From: Elusimicrobiota bacterium
GTDB lineage: Bacteria > Elusimicrobiota > Elusimicrobia > 2-02-FULL-39-32
DNA: 7,083 bases
Reading direction: 5' to 3'
Assembly: GCA_023249835.1 (NCBI GenBank)
Contig: JAHFBY010000086.1
Location: 1-7,083 of the forward strand
Shown: positions 1 to 5,340 of the stretch, one piece after another
Layout of the letters: the number at the start of each line of letters is the position of its first letter
How positions within the stretch are numbered: the stretch's first letter is position 1
Notes under the pieces: generated by a model
The model's input: the letters and a program-made list of their open reading frames with translations, nothing else
What the model was told of the DNA's origin: nothing
The model's database searches: none
Made by a program: the position numbers and the translations under genes

Positions 1-1
1 C

Positions 2-1576
2 ATTTTGCAAAAGGTGAAGCGCGACGCTGAAGCGTTTCTTTCTGCCAAAGTGGAAAAAGCCGTGATCACAGTGCCCGCCTATTTTAATGACAACCAGCGC
101 CAGGCAACCAAAGACGCGGGAGCGATCGCAGGGTTGGAAGTGGTGCGCATCATCAACGAACCCACGGCCGCTTGTTTGGCTTACGGTTTGGACAAAAAAG
201 GTAAAGAAGAGAAAATTCTAGTGTTTGATTTAGGCGGCGGAACCCTGGACGTGACAATTATGGATTTTGGTGGCGGCGTGTTCGAGGTCCTCTCCACTTC
301 CGGCGATACCCAATTGGGCGGGACCGATATGGACAACGCGCTCATTGATTTCATTGCCGAAGATTTCCGGCAAAAGAACGGCATTGATTTGCGCAAAGAC
401 AAAATGGCACAGCAGCGGCTCAAAGAAGTGGCGGAAAAAGCCAAGATTGAGCTTTCCAACGTCTTTGAAACCGATATCAACTTGCCCTTCATCACAGCGG
501 ACGCGAACGGCCCTAAACATTTGGAGCTGAAGCTTTCCCGCTCGAAGTTAGAGTCTCTGATTGAGCCTTTGGTTAAGCGCTGCGAACATTCCATTGTGCA
601 GGCTCTTGCTGATGCGAAGTTGACCGCTGACGCCATCACTAAAATCATTTTGGTGGGCGGACCTACGCGCATGCCCATCATCCAGAAGTTCGTGGAAGAA
701 AAAGTGGGACGGAAAGTGGAAGGCGGCATTGATCCCATGGAGTGCGTTGCTTGCGGAGCGGCTGTTCAGGCCGCGGTTTTGACCGGCGAGGTGAAAGACG
801 TTCTGCTTTTGGACGTCACGCCTTTGACCCTGGGTATCGAGACCATGGGCGGGGTTTCTACTAAGCTCATTGACCGCAACACCACGATCCCAGTAAAGAA
901 ATCGCAAATTTTCTCCACCGCTTCCGACAACCAGCCGGCTGTGACCGTACACGTTTTGCAGGGAGAACGGCAACTTGCCCAAGACAACGTCTCTTTGGGT
1001 AAGTTTGATTTAATGGGCATTCCTCCCGCGCCTCGCGGCATGCCGCAGATCGAGGTGACCTTTGACATTGACGCCAACGGTATCATCCACGTCGGCGCCA
1101 AGGACCTGGGCACGGGCAAAGAACAGTCCATCCGCATCACCGCTTCCAGTAAACTTTCCAAAGAAGAGGTGGACAAATTCGTGAAGCAGGCCGAAGAGTA
1201 CGCGGAGACCGATAAGAAGAAGAAAGAGGAGATCGAGGTTAAAAATGAAGCCGACGCGATCGTTTATTCTTCCGAAAAATCGCTCAAAGACCATGGCGAC
1301 AAGATTAGTCAAGACGAACGGTTGAAAGTGGAGCAGGCTCTGTCTGACGTTAAAGAGGCTCTTAAAGGTGAGGACTTGGAAAAGATTAAGACCGCTAAAG
1401 ACGCCTTGATGAAGGCTTCTCACAAGTTGGCCGAGGAAATTTATAAAGAGGCGTCTAAAAAAAATGAGGCGGGAACAGCGCAGGCGGCTGCGGGCGCAAG
1501 CGCTGAACCAGGCAACGGCAACGGTAAAGACAAAGACAATATTGTGGACGCCGAAGTTGTGGAAAAAGAGAAATAA
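2..1576 (+). CDS. dnaK: DnaK (Hsp70) molecular chaperone, 5'-truncated by the window edge
   Basis: Cytoplasmic ATP-dependent chaperone that binds exposed hydrophobic peptides and cycles with DnaJ and GrpE. The frame is open from base 2. Counting residues from the TTG at 5-7, the nucleotide-binding domain shows VPAYFND (23-29), IINEPTAA (49-56), [10 protein letters not shown] (75-84), GDTQLGG (100-106) and the adenosine-site segment VGGPTRMP (217-224). The interdomain linker [16 protein letters not shown] (265-280) follows, then the beta-sandwich substrate domain (to about 380), the helical lid, and an Ala/Gly/Asn-rich tail ending in [12 protein letters not shown], like the usual DnaK C-terminus. 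Aligning P24 and R32 with E. coli P143 and R151 implies that about 118 N-terminal residues are missing, for a full length near 642, normal for the family. The TTG at 5 is not the real start. dnaJ follows after 20 bases. The promoter and any heat-shock operator lie outside the window. Identification is certain. Confidence 0.98.
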   Translation: MLQKVKRDAEAFLSAKVEKAVITVPAYFNDNQRQATKDAGAIAGLEVVRIINEPTAACLAYGLDKKGKEEKILVFDLGGGTLDVTIMDFGGGVFEVLSTSGDTQLGGTDMDNALIDFIAEDFRQKNGIDLRKDKMAQQRLKEVAEKAKIELSNVFETDINLPFITADANGPKHLELKLSRSKLESLIEPLVKRCEHSIVQALADAKLTADAITKIILVGGPTRMPIIQKFVEEKVGRKVEGGIDPMECVACGAAVQAAVLTGEVKDVLLLDVTPLTLGIETMGGVSTKLIDRNTTIPVKKSQIFSTASDNQPAVTVHVLQGERQLAQDNVSLGKFDLMGIPPAPRGMPQIEVTFDIDANGIIHVGAKDLGTGKEQSIRITASSKLSKEEVDKFVKQAEEYAETDKKKKEEIEVKNEADAIVYSSEKSLKDHGDKISQDERLKVEQALSDVKEALKGEDLEKIKTAKDALMKASHKLAEEIYKEASKKNEAGTAQAAAGASAEPGNGNGKDKDNIVDAEVVEKEK

Positions 1577-1581
1577 AGGAG
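1575..1581 (+). promoter_or_regulatory. Probable dnaJ Shine-Dalgarno, overlapping the dnaK stop codon
   Basis: AAAGGAG overlaps the last two bases of the dnaK TAA stop. Its distance to the dnaJ ATG at 1597 is 15 bases, longer than the usual 5-10. A weaker GCGAG at 1586-1590 has a better 6-base spacing and may be used instead. The overlap suggests that dnaJ initiation depends partly on ribosomes finishing dnaK. Confidence 0.5.
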
Positions 1582-1596
1582 TTTTGCGAGCGAACC

Positions 1597-2709
1597 ATGG
1601 CTGAGAAAAGAGATTATTATCAAGTATTGGGCGTCAATAAGAACGCTTCCGCCGATGAACTGAAAGCGGCTTATCGTCAATTGGCCAAGAAATATCATCC
1701 CGACGTCAATAAAGATAAGTCCGCGGAAGAAAGGTTTAAAGAGGCGAACGAGGCGTACGAATCGCTTTCTGACCCCAAAAAAAGAGAGATCTACGATCAA
1801 TACGGTCATGCGGGCCTATCTCAAAGCGCGGGCGGCGGTCAAGGTTCCGAAGGGTTTGGCGACATCAACGATATCTTCGGCGACTTTTTTGACAACGTGT
1901 TTAGCGGAGGAGGGCGGCAACGGAGCTCTAAAGGCAGCTATCGCGGCGAAGATCTGCAGGTGCGATTAAACGTTTCTTTGCACGATGCAGCTTTTGGCAC
2001 GCAAAAGACCATTAAGATATCCCACACCAAACCCTGCGCGCGTTGTTCGGGCACCGGAGCCAAGCCGGGCAGTTCGCCTAAAATTTGCAGTCAGTGCCGC
2101 GGCGCGGGTACCATTAATTTCCGCCAAGGCTTTTTCTCGCTGTCGCAGACCTGCAATAAGTGCCACGGCCAAGGGCGGGTAATTGAGTCTCCTTGCGAAA
2201 CTTGTCATGGCCACGGCAAAGTGAAAGTCTCTGAGCCAATCACGGTGAAGATCCCGCCGGGCGTGCAGGAAGGTACGGCTTTGCGTATCACGGGTTCAGG
2301 CGAGTCCGGCAGCCACGGGGCGCTTCCGGGCGACCTTTACGTGGTTATGCACGTGGAGTCTGATCCGCGTTTCGAGCGCAAAGACGACGATATTTTAGTG
2401 GACCACAAAGTTTCTATCACCCAGGCGTCCTTGGGGGCAGAAATCAACGTCACTTCTTTAGAAGGAAAAGTGGTCTTGCGCATACCTCCTGGCACGCAAA
2501 CGGGCACTGTTTTTCGAGCGCGCGAAAAAGGCATTCCGCATTTGGGTGGACGCGGGCGCGGGGACCTGTTGGTCAGCGTGATCGTGGAGGTGCCCGCGCA
2601 CATCACAGACAAGCAAAGGCAGTTGCTGCGCGAGCTCTCCGCCACCTTTGGCGAAAGCGAATCGATTAAAGAAGACGAGTCTTTCATTAAAAAAGTTTTC
2701 GGTAAATAG
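1597..2709 (+). CDS. dnaJ: Chaperone protein DnaJ (Hsp40, type I)
   Basis: Co-chaperone that delivers unfolded substrates to DnaK and stimulates its ATPase. All type I domains are present in order. The J domain (about 5-70) has the essential HPD tripeptide at 34-36. A Gly/Phe-rich linker (about 71-118) contains [20 protein letters not shown]. The zinc-binding domain has four CxxCxGxG repeats: CARCSGTG (147-154), CSQCRGAG (164-171), CNKCHGQG (186-193) and CETCHGHG (200-207). Repeats 1/4 and 2/3 would bind one zinc each. The two-part substrate-binding C-terminal domain follows (about 208-335), then a short dimerisation tail. The length of 370 residues matches the family (E. coli 376). The start gives the standard [13 protein letters not shown] beginning. 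It lies 20 bases after dnaK and 24 before rsmE, almost certainly co-transcribed. No key residue is missing. Confidence 0.98.
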   Translation: MAEKRDYYQVLGVNKNASADELKAAYRQLAKKYHPDVNKDKSAEERFKEANEAYESLSDPKKREIYDQYGHAGLSQSAGGGQGSEGFGDINDIFGDFFDNVFSGGGRQRSSKGSYRGEDLQVRLNVSLHDAAFGTQKTIKISHTKPCARCSGTGAKPGSSPKICSQCRGAGTINFRQGFFSLSQTCNKCHGQGRVIESPCETCHGHGKVKVSEPITVKIPPGVQEGTALRITGSGESGSHGALPGDLYVVMHVESDPRFERKDDDILVDHKVSITQASLGAEINVTSLEGKVVLRIPPGTQTGTVFRAREKGIPHLGGRGRGDLLVSVIVEVPAHITDKQRQLLRELSATFGESESIKEDESFIKKVFGK

Positions 2710-2720
2710 TTTTCGTTTCC

Positions 2721-2725
2721 AGGGG
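2721..2725 (+). promoter_or_regulatory. Shine-Dalgarno for rsmE
   Basis: AGGGG lies 8 bases before the ATG at 2734, inside the 24-base dnaJ-rsmE gap. It supports this ATG as the rsmE start, which also begins the conserved N-terminal sequence MPQFYVP. Confidence 0.6.
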
Positions 2726-2733
2726 CGTTTTTC

Positions 2734-3477
2734 ATGCCGCAATTTTATGTTCCCGCCAAAAACCGGTCTGGCAACGCGCTCTACTTTGAGCCCGAAGAGT
2801 CGCACCACCTTTCCCGGGTATTAAAAAAACAGTCCGGGGACGTGGTACAGGTCTTTGACGGCGAGGGATGGGTCGCGCCGGTCCGAATCACGGGCACTTT
2901 CAACGCGCAGCGCGTGGAAGCCGTGGTGTTGGCGGAAAAAATATTACTGAAATCACCCTTAACCTTAGCGCTTTATCCCGCTTTGATCAAAGGCGAGCGC
3001 TTTGACTGGCTCTTGGAAAAAGCCACTGAACTGGGGGTTGATTCCATTCACCCCATGTTCACGGAACGAACCGTGGTCCGCGTGGAAGGTGCAAACCTTG
3101 AGTCAAAGTTGGAGCGCTGGCAAAAAATTATTTTAGCGGCGGCTAAGCAATGCGGCCGGCAAAATTTGCCCAAGCTCCACGCGCCCCTGCCCTTTGCCCA
3201 GTGCGCGCAAACCTTGGCGCCGGACCGAACCCACTTCATCCTCTGGGAAACTGAAGAGCTCAAACGCCTTTCTACGCAATTTAATTTAAACCCAAAAATG
3301 ACCCACTGTTCGCTTTTTATCGGACCCGAAGGCGGATTCACTCTGCGCGAAGCCCAATTAGCCGCAAGTTGCGGCGCGGTGGCCGTGCGATTGGGCGAAT
3401 CGATTTTACGCGCAGAAACCGCGGCCTTGGTCGGCGCCTCCTACCTATTAATGGCGGCTACCGCCGGCAACGCATGA
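2734..3477 (+). CDS. rsmE: 16S rRNA (uracil(1498)-N(3))-methyltransferase RsmE
   Basis: SPOUT-class enzyme that uses S-adenosylmethionine to methylate N3 of U1498 (E. coli numbering) in helix 44 of 16S rRNA. The N-terminal PUA-like RNA-binding domain (about 1-70) contains the typical EESHHLSRVLKKQSGD (21-36). The SPOUT domain shows KGERFDWLLEKATELGVD (86-103), FTERTVVR (109-116) and AAAKQCGRQNLP (135-146). The knotted SAM site has GPEGGF (197-202) and LGESILRAETA (220-230), both hallmark RsmE motifs. At 247 residues the length is normal (E. coli 243). It sits directly after dnaJ, a conserved arrangement in many bacteria. Its TGA stop overlaps the ATG of the next gene as ATGA, implying translational coupling. 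All expected motifs are present. Confidence 0.96.
   Translation: MPQFYVPAKNRSGNALYFEPEESHHLSRVLKKQSGDVVQVFDGEGWVAPVRITGTFNAQRVEAVVLAEKILLKSPLTLALYPALIKGERFDWLLEKATELGVDSIHPMFTERTVVRVEGANLESKLERWQKIILAAAKQCGRQNLPKLHAPLPFAQCAQTLAPDRTHFILWETEELKRLSTQFNLNPKMTHCSLFIGPEGGFTLREAQLAASCGAVAVRLGESILRAETAALVGASYLLMAATAGNA
3453..3465 (+). promoter_or_regulatory. Small GC hairpin just upstream of the polyketide synthase start
   Basis: GGCGG-CTA-CCGCC forms a perfect 5-bp GC stem with a 3-base loop in the last codons of rsmE, ending 8 bases before the overlapping ATG at 3474. No AGGAG-like ribosome site is visible just upstream of that ATG, so the hairpin occupies the region where one would lie. Ribosomes translating rsmE would melt it, consistent with coupled initiation. 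The regulatory role is inferred; the stem could simply be codon composition. Confidence 0.35.
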
Positions 3478-4535
3478 AACATGCCCCGCAGATCATTGGC
3501 CTTGGTTTAGCCAACCCGAAATTAAAGATCACTCAAAAAGAAGCGCTCGCCTTTATTCGTAACAGCTGCAGTTTGCCTAAATCTGCGCTCTTGCTCTACG
3601 CTAAAATTTGCGCTAACCCCTCCATTAAAACCCGGACCGTTGCTTTAAAAAATCTGGCGGAAAGTTTGGAGTCTGATCCGGACAAGGTGCAAGCGCGGTT
3701 TGAACAAAACGCTTTGGAGTTAAGCGCGCGCGCTTTAAAAAACGCTTTGCGCCGGGCAAACGTCAGGGCGCAGGAGCTCGATTTTTTAGCGGGCGGTACT
3801 TGCACGGGATACATGTGTCCGGGCATCGCTGCCCAGCTCATTGATCGCGCGGGTTTGAGAAAAGATATTCGTTACGTGGAAGTGGTGGGCATGGGCTGTG
3901 GGAGCGCGTTGCCCGCTTTGGAGCAAGCGCACAATTTTATCTTGGCCAACCCAGGAAGCACGGCGGCTACGGTGGCGACAGAAATTTGTACCGCCGCAGC
4001 GGCTTGGGAACCGAAAGTGGACTTTATTGTTTCTAACGCCATCTTTGCCGACGGTTCGGCGGCAACTGTGCTCAAAGCGGGTAAGCGTCTGGGCGCTCCC
4101 CAAATTCGTGGATTTTTATCCTTGACTCGTCCTGATTGGAAGGATTCTTTGCGTTTTATCCACTGCCAAGGGCGGCTGCAAAACCGTTTGGCCAAAGACG
4201 TTCCGGAAAAATCAGGTTCCCTAGTAAAAGAGCTCACGAATCGCTTTCTTAGCTCTCCGATGGTTGGAAAAAAGAAGAAGATCAGGCGCTGGCTCCTGCA
4301 CTCCGGCGGTCAAAAAGTGTTGGCCGCGATTGCGCGCGAATTAGTTTTAAGCCCAGCTCAATTGGCCTCAGCGTACTGGGTCTTGGGCCGATACGGCAAC
4401 ATGTCTTCCCCCAGCGTGCTCTTTTGCTTAAACAAAGAAATGCAATCTAAACCCTACCCCGAACCTGGAGAGTTGGGGCTCTTAGCCGCTTTTGGCGCCG
4501 GCTTCGCCGCCCACGGCTGCATCTTAGAATTTTAA
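3474..4535 (+). CDS. Type III polyketide synthase-like protein (chalcone/stilbene synthase family)
   Basis: Thiolase-fold, probably homodimeric enzyme of the kind that extends a CoA starter with malonyl-CoA and cyclises it to resorcinols, phloroglucinols or pyrones. The 353-residue length fits the family (about 350-390). Visible motifs are GTCTGYMCPGIAAQLID (108-124), the nucleophile Cys142 in VVGMGCGSALPALEQA (137-152), EICTAAAAW (170-178), FADGSAATVL (191-200), catalytic His276 in LLHSGGQKVL (274-283) and Asn309 in RYGNMSSPSVLF (306-317). The Cys-His-Asn triad is therefore intact. The C-terminal family motif usually reads GFGPG; here it is AFGAGFAAHG (339-348), with Ala for Pro. The start is the ATG overlapping the rsmE stop (ATGA). 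A 35-residue upstream extension in frame would lie wholly within rsmE and lacks family sequence. No partner methyltransferase, oxygenase or acyl-CoA ligase lies in the window, so the product is unknown. A ketoacyl-ACP synthase III relationship is the main alternative, but the EICT and GNMSS contexts favour type III PKS. Confidence 0.85.
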   Translation: MKHAPQIIGLGLANPKLKITQKEALAFIRNSCSLPKSALLLYAKICANPSIKTRTVALKNLAESLESDPDKVQARFEQNALELSARALKNALRRANVRAQELDFLAGGTCTGYMCPGIAAQLIDRAGLRKDIRYVEVVGMGCGSALPALEQAHNFILANPGSTAATVATEICTAAAAWEPKVDFIVSNAIFADGSAATVLKAGKRLGAPQIRGFLSLTRPDWKDSLRFIHCQGRLQNRLAKDVPEKSGSLVKELTNRFLSSPMVGKKKKIRRWLLHSGGQKVLAAIARELVLSPAQLASAYWVLGRYGNMSSPSVLFCLNKEMQSKPYPEPGELGLLAAFGAGFAAHGCILEF

Positions 4536-4545
4536 ATCCGGATTT
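4534..4545. repeat. 12-bp perfect palindrome at the convergent gene junction
   Basis: AAATCCGGATTT is fully self-complementary and overlaps the last two bases of the polyketide synthase stop codon. As RNA it would give at best a 4-bp stem, too weak for an intrinsic terminator, and no U-run follows directly on either strand. It could be a protein-binding site or chance. The 20 bases between the two stop codons (4536-4555) contain nothing else recognisable. Confidence 0.4.
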
Positions 4546-4555
4546 GCAGGTTTTA

Positions 4556-4957
4556 TTACTTATTCTTTAAACGAAGTTCTACTGCTTTTAGCCAAAAAGA
4601 AATAAGGATGGAATAGTTTTTTAAATCATGGTATATTTGATCGGCAATTTTTTCATCATAAGTGTGCGATGTTAAATTGCGGGAGTCAGACATTTCTAAC
4701 GCTAAAGATGTCTGCTCTTCATTTAATAAGTTAACTTCTCTTGAAAACCTTATACAACTTTTGGGAGAACCGGGCGAGAGACCTTCCTCTTCCACAAGAA
4801 ATTTCTGAACAGTTTTCCAGGTTGCTTCAAAAGTGTATTCAAACCTTTGTATCGCCGCATCTCTTTTTATGCGAGAGATGGGTTTTAATCCCACCACTGC
4901 GTTAAGAGTTTTTAAAGCCTTTTGCGCGGTTTTGATGCGTATGTTCAAAGGTTCCAT
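4556..4957 (-). CDS. HEPN-fold protein, HepT / HI0074-family (nucleotidyltransferase substrate-binding) toxin-like partner
   Basis: A 133-residue all-helical protein of the HI0074 group, annotated elsewhere as nucleotidyltransferase substrate-binding protein and related to HepT toxins. Diagnostic segments are QRFEYTFEATWKTVQKFL (37-54), SPKSCIRFS (64-72) and SRNLTSHTYDEKIADQI (92-108). The last contains RX4HXY: R93, H98 and Y100. In studied HepT proteins this motif is the RNase site, and its tyrosine is AMPylated by the MntA antitoxin; that activity is inferred here, not visible. The start ATG has a good ribosome site (AGAGAAGG, 6-base spacer) and overlaps the end of the nucleotidyltransferase gene by 13 bases in another frame, so the pair is co-transcribed. 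The gene is AT-rich compared with its left-hand neighbours, suggesting acquisition. It ends 20 bases from the oppositely oriented polyketide synthase stop. A non-toxic substrate-binding role is the alternative. Confidence 0.88.
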   Translation of the reverse strand: MEPLNIRIKTAQKALKTLNAVVGLKPISRIKRDAAIQRFEYTFEATWKTVQKFLVEEEGLSPGSPKSCIRFSREVNLLNEEQTSLALEMSDSRNLTSHTYDEKIADQIYHDLKNYSILISFWLKAVELRLKNK

Positions 4958-5241
4958 CTAATGCCTTCTCTTATAACCGCATTACGAAACTTTTGACTTG
5001 TTCGACTTAAATCAACGAGATCTATTCGCAATGGGATATTGCTTTCCTCTAAGACTTCTCGTATATGGGGTAACAGTCCTAAAGGCAATGGTTTGCGTGG
5101 CAGGATGCCGATATCAATATCAGAACAGCAATGTGTCTTTTTATGGGCAAAGGAACCAAAAAGATAGACAGCCACTTGCCGGTCAACAAATAGACTGGAT
5201 AAAATTTTTTGAGTATTTTTTAAAATCTTTTGATAGTGCAT
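4945..5241 (-). CDS. MntA-type minimal nucleotidyltransferase (antitoxin-like)
   Basis: A 98-residue DNA polymerase beta-superfamily nucleotidyltransferase. The signature GS-X10-DxD is complete: LFGSFAHKKTHCCSDIDIGI (28-47), with G29-S30 and metal-binding D41 and D43. A likely third acidic residue is D74 in LRIDLVDL (71-78). In characterised MntA/HepT pairs such a protein uses ATP to add AMP to a tyrosine of the HEPN partner and neutralises it; here that is inferred from the adjacent HEPN gene. The C-terminus overlaps that gene by 13 bases. The order is nucleotidyltransferase first, then HEPN. The ATG at 5241 is the only good start before the core motif, yet no clear ribosome site precedes it. 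A sigma70-like promoter lies just upstream. AT-rich composition matches its partner and differs from the chaperone operon. A loose cysteine pair, C38-C39, sits inside the catalytic loop. Confidence 0.9.
   Translation of the reverse strand: MHYQKILKNTQKILSSLFVDRQVAVYLFGSFAHKKTHCCSDIDIGILPRKPLPLGLLPHIREVLEESNIPLRIDLVDLSRTSQKFRNAVIREGIRWNL
4964..4971 (-). promoter_or_regulatory. Shine-Dalgarno for the HEPN gene, inside the nucleotidyltransferase gene
   Basis: On the - strand AGAGAAGG lies 6 bases upstream of the ATG at 4957, within the last codons of the upstream overlapping gene. It fixes the HEPN start and makes independent or reinitiated translation plausible. Confidence 0.6.
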
Positions 5242-5285
5242 TTATGGAAAACTTAAATCTCAGTTTATTATTCAAGCTTTTTTTA

Positions 5286-5314
5286 ATTATACAACTTAGA
5301 CCATTTAACAGCAA
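5286..5314 (-). promoter_or_regulatory. Predicted sigma70-type promoter for the nucleotidyltransferase-HEPN pair
   Basis: Read on the - strand, TTGCTG (5309-5314) is followed after exactly 17 bases by a perfect TATAAT (5286-5291). Transcription would start near 5279, giving a leader of about 40 bases before the ATG at 5241. It lies in the AT-rich 99-base gap (5242-5340) between the unknown gene and the nucleotidyltransferase. The -35 matches the consensus at 3 of 6 positions. No intrinsic terminator for the upstream gene is visible in the gap, so read-through is also possible. Confidence 0.55.
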
Positions 5315-5340
5315 ATTATCAATATAGATAAGGCCACTAC

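Noticed and set aside
5..7. TTG as a start codon for dnaK.
   Set aside because: The codon falls in the middle of the nucleotide-binding domain and the frame is open to the window edge, so the gene is cut, not naturally short.
181..1423. Several long - strand reading frames opposite dnaK.
   Set aside because: They are overlapping antisense frames of a highly conserved gene, with Ser/Pro/Arg-rich translations typical of shadows.
3369..3473. In-frame upstream extension of the PKS reading frame (35 residues).
   Set aside because: It lies entirely inside the conserved SAM-binding end of rsmE, is Arg/Gly-rich and unlike the family N-terminus. The ATG at 3474 gives a normal-length protein.
5278..5287. 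T-run (CTTTTTTTAA) as an intrinsic terminator on the + strand.
   Set aside because: No GC-rich stem precedes it, and no + strand gene ends nearby.
5251..5308. Separated TTAAAT / ATTTAA inverted repeats around the nucleotidyltransferase promoter as an operator.
   Set aside because: Six-base AT-only arms about 44 bases apart are expected by chance in such AT-rich sequence.
4998..5327. 109-codon + strand reading frame opposite the nucleotidyltransferase.
   Set aside because: It is antisense to a gene with intact catalytic motifs, has no ribosome site or recognisable domain, and its Cys/Tyr-rich composition looks like a shadow.
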